DNA from: an uncultured Clostridia bacterium | Lineage (GTDB): Bacteria > Bacillota > Clostridia > TANB77 > CAG-508 | Length of the DNA stretch: 7,365 nt | NCBI GenBank assembly: GCA_944389715.1 | Contig: CALXNI010000083.1 | Coordinates: forward strand, 1-7,365 | Direction of reading: 5' to 3' | Shown here: piece after piece, positions 1-5,648 of the stretch | Layout of the letters: each line of letters starts with the position of its first letter | How positions within the stretch are numbered: the stretch's first letter is position 1 | Notes under the pieces: generated by a model | Databases searched by the model: none | What the model was told of the DNA's origin: nothing | What the model saw: the letters and a program-made list of their open reading frames with translations, nothing else | Position numbers and translations under genes: made by a program

Positions 1-1
1 A

Positions 2-952
2 GAATCAATTTTGAAAAAAAATAAGGTTAAAGATATACAAACTGTAAATCCATCGACTACAGGCTGTGCAATTCCTTCTATTTTAACTGGGGAGTATCCT
101 GAAAAACATGGGATGTTAGGTTGGTTATCTTTTTATAGACCAAAATCCATTGAGTATTTTCCAGTACTATTTCTGGAACGTCGAACAGGTAAGAATTTAT
201 CAAATTTCGGTATAAAAAGTAGTGATATCTATAAATCAGAATCCGTAATTAATAAAATAAATAGAAAATCATATGCTCTTTTTCCAAATTATATGAAAGA
301 TAGTGAATTTTCTAAATTTGCATTAAATACAAACAATAGATTAGGATATGATTCGATGAGTGAAGCTTTTGAAATATTTAAAACAAATATTTCTAAATTA
401 TCTGAAGAAACTTTTACATATATGTATTTACCTGATGTAGATTCAAAATCACATAAATTTGGTGTTTATAGCAAAGAAGTAAGGAATATTATAAATGAGA
501 TTGAAACAGAACTTAAAAAAGTAAATATAGAAAATGTTGAAATTATCATTACTGCTGATCATGGTCAAACAAATGTAACTGAAAAAGGTTTAAAAATTGA
601 TTTAGAAAAATACAATAAGTTTTTTTATGCATTACCAGGAATTGATGCAGGAACTGCAACTTATTATATAAAACAAGAAAAAACAGAAGAGTTTGAAAAG
701 AATTTTAATTTAGATTTTAACGATAAAATGTTTTTATTTAAAACAGAAGAACTAGTTAAAAATAAAGTTTTTGGACCAACAGAGTTATCTAATTATATGA
801 AAAGTAATTTAGGAGAGTATGTTAGTATTTGCAAAGAAGGAGTATATTTAATAAATTGTGAAGAAGAAGATGAGGTTTTAAATAATTTAAAAGGAACTCA
901 TTCAGGATTTAGTAAAGATGAAATAATGATTCCTTTAATAGTGATTAACTAA
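2..952 (+). CDS. Alkaline phosphatase superfamily phosphodiesterase, 5' end cut off by window edge
   Basis: The reading frame is open to the left edge, so the TTG at 11 is an internal codon and not a start. Counting from that TTG, residues 14-34 carry the nucleophile block of type I phosphodiesterase/nucleotide pyrophosphatases (PSTTGCAIPSILTG, then EYPEKHG). Thr17 aligns with the family's catalytic Thr, ten residues before the Gly of 'LTG'. Metal-ligand motifs follow in family order: PDVDSKSH (Asp142, Asp144, His148), TADHG (Asp183, His184) and GTHSG (His297). The N-terminal metal-binding Asp usually found near the start of the family is not visible, which again points to a missing 5' end. 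The protein probably hydrolyses a phosphodiester or phosphomonoester with two metal ions; the substrate cannot be told. Export cannot be judged because the N-terminus is absent. The gene ends with TAA about 130 bases before a terminator. It could be host DNA or cargo of the downstream mobile element. Confidence 0.85.
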   Translation, partial: ESILKKNKVKDIQTVNPSTTGCAIPSILTGEYPEKHGMLGWLSFYRPKSIEYFPVLFLERRTGKNLSNFGIKSSDIYKSESVINKINRKSYALFPNYMKDSEFSKFALNTNNRLGYDSMSEAFEIFKTNISKLSEETFTYMYLPDVDSKSHKFGVYSKEVRNIINEIETELKKVNIENVEIIITADHGQTNVTEKGLKIDLEKYNKFFYALPGIDAGTATYYIKQEKTEEFEKNFNLDFNDKMFLFKTEELVKNKVFGPTELSNYMKSNLGEYVSICKEGVYLINCEEEDEVLNNLKGTHSGFSKDEIMIPLIVIN

Positions 953-1080
953 AAAATAAAAATCAAGAAAAATTTAAATCCAAAAGACAATGCTTTTTTA
1001 CAAAAAAATTCCAAAAACAAATTAAAATCTTTGAAATTTTTGAAAAAAGTTATATATATTCTATTTTTAAATTTTTATTG

Positions 1081-1111
1081 GGGGTGACCAAAAGTCGCCT
1101 CTATTTTTTTG
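1081..1111 (+). terminator. Intrinsic terminator downstream of the phosphodiesterase gene
   Basis: An 8-bp stem forms between GGGGTGAC (1081-1088) and GTCGCCTC (1094-1101), counting two G-U pairs, around the loop CAAAA. It is followed at once by TATTTTTTT. This has the form of a rho-independent terminator on the + strand. It lies about 130 bases after the phosphodiesterase stop with no gene between, so it probably ends that transcript and insulates the recombinase module from it. Confidence 0.6.
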
Positions 1112-1121
1112 TGGTATCTCG

Positions 1122-1168
1122 CTAAAAGCCACGCTTTTAGGCGTAAATGGGAGCTTGGGGTGACTCCC
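1122..1168 (+). other. Hairpin cluster resembling an origin of transfer (oriT), tentative
   Basis: CTAAAAGC (1122-1129) and GCTTTTAG (1133-1140) form a perfect 8-bp hairpin with a 3-base loop. It is followed directly by GCGTAAATGGGAGC (1141-1154). A hairpin placed just 5' of a sequence of the type 'GTAARTGCGCCC' is the layout of the nick region in RSF1010/pIP501-like (MOBQ) transfer origins, as I recall them; the match here is partial and diverges in the GC-rich half. A second weak stem, GGGAG (1149-1153) with CTCCC (1164-1168), overlaps it. The stretch is clearly richer in G+C than the DNA on either side. No relaxase gene is present in the window, so the assignment is an inference from shape and position beside a recombinase module. 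Confidence 0.25.
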
Positions 1169-1176
1169 TGTTCCTG

Positions 1177-1200
1177 CAAAATTGCTTGAGAGCAATTTTG
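1177..1200 (+). repeat. Perfect 10-bp inverted repeat (hairpin)
   Basis: CAAAATTGCT (1177-1186) and AGCAATTTTG (1191-1200) are perfect reverse complements around the four-base loop TGAG. No T-run follows on the + strand, only AAAAGAATTTTTC. On the - strand the stem is followed by mixed GC-rich sequence. A terminator role is therefore unlikely. It closes the GC-richer hairpin cluster that starts at 1081. Together the cluster may be a structured RNA, a transfer origin or a protein-binding region. From 1201 to 1490 I see only AT-rich DNA with no gene and no convincing promoter. Confidence 0.55.
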
Positions 1201-1507
1201 AAAAGAATTTTTCAAGAAATTAAATTTAATTTTTTCATATAATATACTTTACATATTTTAAAAAATAAGGATTTACTCTATATAAAGTTGAATCATTTTA
1301 ATTTTAAGAAAAATAAGAAAATTTGAAAAAATGAAACATTTGATAAAAAAATTGGACTCTTATTAATAGAAATGAGGTGATGGAATATTGAATAATATTT
1401 TAAGTTTATTGTATTAGTTGTTTTAAAAGTTAATTTGGACTAAAAGAAATACAAAGATTTCTTTTTGCATAATATTTATTGAGAAATATTATGGAGGAGC
1501 TAATTAA

Positions 1508-1723
1508 ATGCAAATTACTTCTTGCGAAATTACTAATACAAAGTATATTCAAATTTATTTAACTGAAGAAGAATTAAAAAAGCAAGAAACAAAAGAACTC
1601 GTAGATAAATATAAACAAGAAAAATGCCGTTTAGCTATATTCATAACTGGAAAAGAGAATTATCCCGAAGTTCTAAAAAAAATAGTTATGAAACAAGTGG
1701 AATTAAATAACAATGTATGCTAA
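1508..1723 (+). CDS. Small protein of unknown function, encoded upstream of the serine recombinase
   Basis: This encodes 71 residues. The start is well supported: GGAGGAG (1493-1499) sits eight bases before the ATG. I do not recognise a named family. The sequence suggests a beta-alpha-beta-alpha layout: a strand around KYIQIYLT (12-19), a charged helix EEELKKQETKELVDKYKQE (20-38), a strand CRLAIFITG (40-48) and a C-terminal helix from NYPEVLKKIV. There are three cysteines (6, 40, 71), acidic and basic residues are nearly balanced, and there is no signal peptide or membrane segment. It lies 71 bases before the recombinase gene on the same strand, with no terminator between, so the two are probably co-transcribed. 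A small gene paired with a large serine recombinase could be an accessory or directionality factor, but nothing in the sequence shows a DNA-binding fold. Real gene: likely; function: unknown. Confidence 0.75.
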   Translation: MQITSCEITNTKYIQIYLTEEELKKQETKELVDKYKQEKCRLAIFITGKENYPEVLKKIVMKQVELNNNVC

Positions 1724-1761
1724 CATGACATTATCAAGCAATATCAGGCTAGAAAGGGAAG

Positions 1762-1782
1762 GTTTGAAATTATATTTCAAAC
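1762..1782 (+). promoter_or_regulatory. Perfect hairpin just ahead of the recombinase ribosome binding site
   Basis: GTTTGAAAT (1762-1770) and ATTTCAAAC (1774-1782) form a perfect 9-bp stem with the loop TAT. The stem ends one base before the modest Shine-Dalgarno sequence TAAGG (1783-1787), which is followed by the recombinase ATG at 1795. The hairpin could limit ribosome access or act as an operator dyad. No T-run follows, so it is not a terminator. The structure is seen directly; the regulatory role is inferred. Confidence 0.4.
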
Positions 1783-1794
1783 TAAGGTTTTACT

Positions 1795-3387
1795 ATGAAT
1801 GAAAGTAAAATAACAAAAGTTGTAGGATATTGTAGATTGTCTAGAGATGAAGATAAAGAAAATTATTCAAGTATTGAGGAACAAAAAAGAATTATTACTG
1901 AATATGCAAGTAGTCGTAATTGGACTATCTCTGACTTCTATATAGATGACAATGTTTCGGGATACACCTTTAATAGACCTGAATTTACAAAAATGATGGA
2001 AAGAGTACAAGGAGGAAAAATTGATGTAGTAATAGTAAAAGATTTATCAAGAGTTGGCAGACATAACGGACGAGTCTTAGTTTTAATAGACGATTTTAAA
2101 AATATGCAAAAAAACTTAATAGCAGTATCTGAATTGAGTGGCTCTTATGATGTTTTGCATGATAAAGATGACCTTATAGGTATAACAACTTGGTTTAATG
2201 AAAGATATGTTAAAGAATGTTCTAAAAAAACAAGAGATCATATGTATTCTAAACAAAAATCAGGAAGATTAATAATGGGGAATTACTATGGTTATGAAAA
2301 AGTTTTTAAAGACGATATGCCTATGCTTTATGTAATAGATGAAATTAAACCTGTTATTGAATTGATTTTTAAGCTATACTTAGAAGATGGATATGGTTTT
2401 CAAAAGATAAGTGAAATATTGAATACAAAATATAACTTTCCTACTCCTTCTGAATACTACAGAATGAAACATTTAGAACGAGGAAGAATTTATAAACACA
2501 AAGTTCAAGAGGCTTGGACTAAAGATATGGTAAGTAATATTTTAAAAAACGAAATATATACAGGAACTCTTATAACTCATAAAAAAAGAAGTATAAATAT
2601 TAGAGGAAAAATTGTAAAAGTACCTAAAGAAGAACATTTTATATTTGAAAATCATCACGAACCTATTATATCAAAAGAAATGTTTAAATTAGCACAAGAA
2701 TTAAGAAATAAAAAATATAAACAAAATACATCAGGTGCAAATAAAAAACATGATTACTATTTTTCGGGAATGTGCGTATGCAATGATTGTGGCTCAGGAA
2801 TGTCTGGTATAATAATTAAAAGAAAAGTTAAAGAAAAAGGTTATGACTGTTCAAGATACAGACAATATAGTACAAAAGCTTGTCATTGCCACGAAATTAA
2901 AGAAAAAGATATTTTAATTCATTTGAAAGAATTTTTAAAATTTACTAAACAAAAGTATTTAAAAGAAATAAAGAATATTAAAATTGAAATAAAACAAGAA
3001 AACAAAACTAGCGATAAATTTAAATTACAAAACAAATTAAATATTCTAAATGAAGAATATAAAATACTAATTAATCAAAAAATAAAAGAACTAGCATCTT
3101 GTAATAGTTCTATGCAGAGAGAAATTATAGAAAATACATATAAAGAATTAGAAAAAGAAAAAATGCAAAGAATGGCTCATTTGCAGGAATTAATTCAAAG
3201 TGATGAAAAGAAGAATTTAGAAGATAAAATTCAAAAACTAAAAACAGCATTAGAATATTTTGATGAGATTATAAACGCAAGTAAGCCAAACAGAATTATA
3301 TTACAAATGATAATTGACAAAATTTATATACATAGAGATAAAACCATTAGATTTCAGTTAAAAAGTGATATAGAAAAACTTTATTAA
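1795..3387 (+). CDS. Large serine recombinase (TndX/TnpX-like site-specific integrase)
   Basis: This 530-residue protein catalyses cut-and-paste integration and excision of a mobile element through a covalent phosphoserine link to DNA. Domains in order: an N-terminal resolvase domain (about 8-150) with the nucleophile in GYCRLSRDE (Ser16, Arg14) and the active-site block KDLSRVGR (82-89, Arg86 and Arg89); a 'recombinase' DNA-binding domain (about 160-300) including GYGFQKISEILN and WTKDMVSNILKNEIYTG; a zinc ribbon (about 320-367) with Cys327/329/332 and Cys352/363/365 available as ligands; and a lysine/glutamate-rich coiled coil (about 373-490). The length matches the TndX class, and no active-site residue appears lost. 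ATG at 1795 is chosen because the resolvase domain begins directly after it; its Shine-Dalgarno (TAAGG) is modest and preceded by a hairpin. Its neighbours are the small upstream protein and a DinD-like gene. TnpX and TndX are known to use GA dinucleotides as crossover cores; that this enzyme does so is inference. Confidence 0.95.
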   Translation: MNESKITKVVGYCRLSRDEDKENYSSIEEQKRIITEYASSRNWTISDFYIDDNVSGYTFNRPEFTKMMERVQGGKIDVVIVKDLSRVGRHNGRVLVLIDDFKNMQKNLIAVSELSGSYDVLHDKDDLIGITTWFNERYVKECSKKTRDHMYSKQKSGRLIMGNYYGYEKVFKDDMPMLYVIDEIKPVIELIFKLYLEDGYGFQKISEILNTKYNFPTPSEYYRMKHLERGRIYKHKVQEAWTKDMVSNILKNEIYTGTLITHKKRSINIRGKIVKVPKEEHFIFENHHEPIISKEMFKLAQELRNKKYKQNTSGANKKHDYYFSGMCVCNDCGSGMSGIIIKRKVKEKGYDCSRYRQYSTKACHCHEIKEKDILIHLKEFLKFTKQKYLKEIKNIKIEIKQENKTSDKFKLQNKLNILNEEYKILINQKIKELASCNSSMQREIIENTYKELEKEKMQRMAHLQELIQSDEKKNLEDKIQKLKTALEYFDEIINASKPNRIILQMIIDKIYIHRDKTIRFQLKSDIEKLY

Positions 3388-3392
3388 ATGCA

Positions 3393-3461
3393 GAACAAAT
3401 TTTTGCAAAACTATTGAAAAATTTTTAAAAAATTGATATAAAATAAATACGAACAAATTTT
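3393..3461 (+). repeat. Direct repeat GAACAAATTTT flanking a promoter
   Basis: The 11-mer GAACAAATTTT occurs at 3393-3403 and again at 3451-3461, with starts 58 bases apart. The two copies bracket the -35 and -10 boxes of the DinD-like gene. Placement either side of a promoter fits paired operators, possibly for a repressor of the element, but no repressor gene is visible here. AT-rich context makes chance repeats easier, so this is a weak call. Confidence 0.3.
3414..3442 (+). promoter_or_regulatory. Sigma-A promoter of the Bro-N/DinD-like gene
   Basis: TTGAAA (3414-3419) and TATAAA (3437-3442) are separated by exactly 17 bases. Transcription would start near 3449, giving a leader of about 35 bases with a full AAAGGAGG ribosome binding site (3471-3478). 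The gene can therefore be expressed separately from the recombinase that ends 96 bases upstream. Confidence 0.6.
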
Positions 3462-3483
3462 CTAAAAAGTAAAGGAGGCAAAA

Positions 3484-4374
3484 ATGAATCAAGATAATTT
3501 GCATTTAATAAATAAGATTTTTAATAATGAAACTATAAGAACTGTATGGGATAAAGACGATGAGAAATATTATATTAGTATAATTGATATTGTTGGTATA
3601 CTATCTGGAAGTAAAAGACCAAGAAAATATTGGAGTGATTTAAAAAAACAGTTATTAGAAGAAGGAAATGAAGTGTCCGAAAAAATCGGACAGTTGAAAT
3701 TAAAAGCTCAAGACGGCAAATATCGTATGACAGATGTGTGTGATGTTGAAGAAATGTTTAGAATAATAGAATCAATACCATCAAAAAAAGCAGAGCCAAT
3801 AAAACAATGGCTTGCACGTTTAGGAAAAGAAAGAATTGATGAAACTTTTGATCCAAGTATTGCATTGCAAAGAGCTATAGATTTATATCGTACTAAAGGG
3901 TATGATGAAGAATGGATTGCAAAAAGAATAAAAACAATTCAAGAAAGAAAAAAGTTAACTGATGTATGGAAAGAAAATGGAATAGAAAGCAATATTGAAT
4001 ATGCAATCTTAACAAATGAAATATACAAAGAGTGGTCAGGAATGACGGCAAAAGAGTATAAACAATATAAAGGGTTAAGAAAAGAAAGTTTAAGAGATAA
4101 TATGGATAATATAGAACTTATATTAACAGATTTATCAGAAGAAGCAACTAAAAGAATTGCAGCTAAACAAAGACCATTAGGATTAAATGAGAATATCAAA
4201 GTTGCTAAAATGGGAGGACATGCAGCAAAGGTAGCAAGAGAGGATATTGAAAAAAATTTAGGCGAATCTGTTGTAACAAAAGATAATAGACTAAACTATA
4301 AATACATCGAAGAAACACACCAAATATTAAATAAAGATAACACAAAGAAAATAGCTAAAAACAAGAAAAAATAA
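3484..4374 (+). CDS. Bro-N domain, DinD-like (antirepressor-type) protein
   Basis: This encodes 296 residues, beginning five bases after AAAGGAGG. The N-terminal part (about 16-120) has the pattern of a Bro-N domain: IRTVWDKDDEKYYISIIDIVGILS, then KYWSDLKKQLLEEG, and the hallmark end IPSKKAEPIKQWLARLGKERIDE (98-120). The C-terminal part resembles E. coli DinD in order and spacing: AILTNEIYKEWSGMTAKEYKQYKGLRKESLRDNM (174-207), then an AT/KRIAAKQRPLGLNENIKVAKMGGHAAKVAREDIEK helix region. The Bro-N family includes phage antirepressors, and DinD of E. coli is SOS-induced and interferes with RecA filaments; which role applies here is not shown. The protein is soluble, with no signal or membrane segment, and ends in a lysine-rich tail. 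It sits between the recombinase and the presumed right junction, so it is probably element cargo or an element regulator. Confidence 0.8.
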   Translation: MNQDNLHLINKIFNNETIRTVWDKDDEKYYISIIDIVGILSGSKRPRKYWSDLKKQLLEEGNEVSEKIGQLKLKAQDGKYRMTDVCDVEEMFRIIESIPSKKAEPIKQWLARLGKERIDETFDPSIALQRAIDLYRTKGYDEEWIAKRIKTIQERKKLTDVWKENGIESNIEYAILTNEIYKEWSGMTAKEYKQYKGLRKESLRDNMDNIELILTDLSEEATKRIAAKQRPLGLNENIKVAKMGGHAAKVAREDIEKNLGESVVTKDNRLNYKYIEETHQILNKDNTKKIAKNKKK

Positions 4375-4383
4375 TTAATTAAA

Positions 4384-5043
4384 TTGCAATTTAATATATC
4401 GGATTATATATGTTTAATTTGGCCAAATTTGACCAAATTAAACATAATAAATACATCCAAAGATGCGTACTTTACCCCCGTATGTACGACTGAATTTATT
4501 GCTTTTTCCAAAGCAAATACATATTTTCAAAACTTAAATACTTGTTTAATTGGTCTCAGCATTGATAGTAATAGTTCACATTTAGCTTGGTTATATGATA
4601 TATGGTTAAAAACTGGAATTAGGGTTCCTTTTCCTGTAATAGCAGATAGAAGTGGAGAGATTGCTAGAAAATATGGAATGATTTCAAATGCAACAAGTTC
4701 AACAGAAACAGTAAGAAATGTATTTGTAATAGATGATAAAGGAATAGTAAGAGTAATTTTAGTATATCCTCTAAATGTAGGAAGATGTATACCAGAAATT
4801 TTAAGAATTATAGAAGCTCTTCAAACAGCAGATTGTAACAATGCGGCAACACCTGCAAATTGGATATCAGGAGATCCAATAATAATTCCTGCACCGCAAA
4901 CATTTGATGAACTTATAAAAAGAAGCAAACAAATTGATGAAAATAAAAATGGAATAAGCTGGTATTTAAGTTTTAAACAATCTGAATGTTGTAACAAACA
5001 AATTGAAGATAAAGAAATTAAAAAAATTGAAGGAAAAAAATAG
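4384..5043 (+). pseudogene. Peroxiredoxin (1-Cys/Prx6 type), N-terminal region replaced at a junction
   Basis: From about residue 30 (base 4471) the frame is a clear Prx6-type peroxiredoxin. It has FTPVCTTEF with peroxidatic Cys34 and Thr31, GLSIDSNSSHLAWLYDI (57-73), FPVIADRSGEIARKYGMI (83-100), the active-site Arg111 in TVRNVFVID, YPLNVGR and ATPANW (155-160), and the C-terminal segment ending in WYLSFK. Such enzymes reduce peroxides. The first 29 residues do not resemble the expected first thioredoxin-fold strands, and the Pro of the PxxxTxxC motif is Asp27. No ribosome binding site precedes the TTG at 4384; the frame begins right after the stop of the DinD-like gene, in the same frame. 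The coding bases just after the junction (GCGTACTTTACCCCCG) are also richer in G+C than the rest. I infer the gene lost its true start and about 40 codons when foreign DNA arrived, and is probably inactive. An alternative is a redesigned but expressed N-terminus. Confidence 0.75.
4409..4446. repeat. Near-perfect 38-bp palindrome between the DinD-like gene and the broken peroxiredoxin
   Basis: TATGTTTAATTTGG (4409-4422) and CCAAATTAAACATA (4433-4446) are perfect 14-base reverse complements. The ten bases between them continue the symmetry, so only one base pair of 19 (4423/4432) fails to match. Inside it is a 10-base tandem period: AATTTGGCCA (4416-4425) and AATTTGACCA (4426-4435), that is, one helical turn. 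There is no T-run, so it is a poor terminator. It starts 35 bases after the DinD-like stop and ends about 25 bases before recognisable peroxiredoxin sequence. It could be an operator, a recombinase-binding site at the element's end, or a remnant of another insertion. The symmetry is certain; the function is not. Confidence 0.7.
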
Positions 5044-5061
5044 AAAATTTTGTAATTTTTT

Positions 5062-5136
5062 AAATAACCTATTTTAATTAATATAAAAATAAAAAATGTA
5101 AAAAATAATTATATATTAATTTAAAGGAGGTTATTT
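5062..5136 (+). promoter_or_regulatory. Leader able to fold over the DUF1540 ribosome binding site
   Basis: Two nested inverted repeats line up: AAATAACCT (5062-5070) with AGGTTATTT (5128-5136), and AATTAATATA (5076-5085) with TATATTAATT (5112-5121). A short TTT/AAA pairing is possible between them. The outer arm includes the last three bases of the Shine-Dalgarno AAAGGAGG (5123-5130), and the rest falls in the fold. The loop is about 26 bases. Such a fold would hide the ribosome site and could respond to temperature or a factor. The arms are AT-rich, so chance cannot be excluded. No clear promoter is visible upstream of it. Confidence 0.35.
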
Positions 5137-5139
5137 TTT

Positions 5140-5310
5140 ATGGAAAAAAATCAAAAAATTTATTGTAATGTTAATAGCTGCACATATAATAACGAAAATA
5201 AACAAGTTTGTGAATTAGAAGAAATAAAAGTTTGTGCGTGCACAAATTGTAATAATGGTAAAGCCGAAGATGAATCAATGTGTGGAAGTTATAAATATAA
5301 AAATCAATAA
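5140..5310 (+). CDS. DUF1540 domain small cysteine-rich protein
   Basis: A short gene of 56 residues begins with ATG nine bases after a strong AAAGGAGG (5123-5130) and ends with TAA at 5308. The product has seven cysteines (9, 14, 24, 32, 34, 37, 48). It opens with IYCNVNSCTYN, the typical start of DUF1540 proteins, followed by a Cys after a short polar stretch (KQVC), an ELEEIKV segment and a terminal MCGSY. Members of this family are small, soluble and common in spore-forming Firmicutes. The cysteine pattern suggests metal binding, but the function is not established. The gene stands alone between the damaged peroxiredoxin and the repeat region. The length is a little over one domain copy. 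Confidence 0.8.
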   Translation: MEKNQKIYCNVNSCTYNNENKQVCELEEIKVCACTNCNNGKAEDESMCGSYKYKNQ

Positions 5311-5330
5311 GATAAATTGGAATTTGTTGT

Positions 5331-5364
5331 TTAGAGATTAGAGGTTAGAGATTGGAGATTAGAA
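5331..5364. repeat. Tandem 7-bp repeat, consensus TTAGAGA
   Basis: Four full units and one partial unit run head to tail: TTAGAGA, TTAGAGG, TTAGAGA, TTGGAGA, TTAGAA. The run starts 20 bases after the DUF1540 stop and leads into the hairpin repeat array. A 7-base period can change copy number by polymerase slippage. No coding or regulatory role is visible. Confidence 0.75.
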
Positions 5365-5376
5365 TTTAAAAATATA

Positions 5377-5592
5377 GGGGGTTCCACACCCTCCCCAAAA
5401 AACAAAATTAATTGCAGACGTTGTAGGGGCGATTTTAATCGCCCGTAAAAACATGTTAAATTAATTGCAAATGTTGTAGGGGCGGGCCTTGTGTCCGCCC
5501 GAAACAAAATAATTGCAAATGTTGTAGGGGTCGCCGCCCACGGCGACCCGAATATCAATATTTAGGGGTCGCCCAGGGGTGCGACCCCTACA
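5377..5592. repeat. Array of GC-rich hairpin repeats (TGTAGGGG family)
   Basis: Three direct units share the lead-in AATTGCARAYGTTGTAGGGG and then a hairpin: unit 1 at 5410-5445 (stem GGGCGAT/ATCGCCC), unit 2 at 5463-5501 (GGGCGGGC/GTCCGCCC, one G-U pair) and unit 3 at 5511-5550 (GGGTCGCCG/CGGCGACCC). Unit 4 (5551-5592) is inverted, ending in CGACCCCTACA, with a 10-bp stem TAGGGGTCGC/GCGACCCCTA. A degenerate G5/C4 copy lies at 5377-5396. Units 3 and 4 together form a 70-bp element bounded by TGTAGGGGTCGC and its reverse complement (5523-5592). The stems differ between units yet stay complementary. The repeats stand out by G+C against very AT-rich DNA. They resemble dispersed, MITE-like repeats; no transposase is present. 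Confidence 0.85.
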
Positions 5593-5630
5593 GATTTAAA
5601 ATAAATTTACCTACACAAATTACAATTTTA
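5512..5630 (+). repeat. Left arm of a long inverted repeat flanking fba-smpB
   Basis: The 70-bp core 5523-5592 matches the reverse complement of 7257-7326 at 67 of 70 positions by my reading. Similarity continues outward through ATTGCAAATGT and inward for about 38 bases of AT-rich DNA (5593-5630) with one indel and several mismatches. The extension beyond the hairpin units shows that a larger block was copied, not only a single hairpin. Confidence 0.85.
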
Positions 5631-5648
5631 TTATCTTTTTAAAATAAC

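Noticed and set aside
1075..1224. Open frame on the minus strand through the hairpin cluster (contains ...HLRLKAWLLARYHKK...)
   Set aside because: It has no start codon with a ribosome site, stops at 1075-1077 and is short. It crosses several hairpins whose symmetry explains the sequence better. It could be a remnant of a lost gene, but I cannot support that.
1201..1490. Promoter for the small gene and recombinase (TATAAT at 1238-1243; other AT-rich boxes)
   Set aside because: No -35 hexamer lies at a suitable distance from any candidate -10 box, and AT-rich DNA offers many false matches.
3674..3692. 7-bp hairpin TGTCCGA/TCGGACA with an A5 loop inside the DinD-like gene
   Set aside because: It is fully inside conserved coding sequence with no T-run after it; coincidence from codons is the simplest explanation.
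3939..4199. 86-codon open frame on the minus strand
   Set aside because: It lies antisense within the well-supported DinD-like gene, is hydrophobic low-complexity sequence and has no ribosome site.
5331..5558. 75-codon open frame on the minus strand
   Set aside because: It is made entirely of the TTAGAGA tandem repeat and the hairpin array read backwards, with repeated peptide pieces and no ribosome site.
5377..5592. CRISPR array
   Set aside because: The units are not identical repeats with unique spacers: the repeats themselves are palindromic with differing stems, the spacing is irregular, and one unit is inverted. No cas genes are present.
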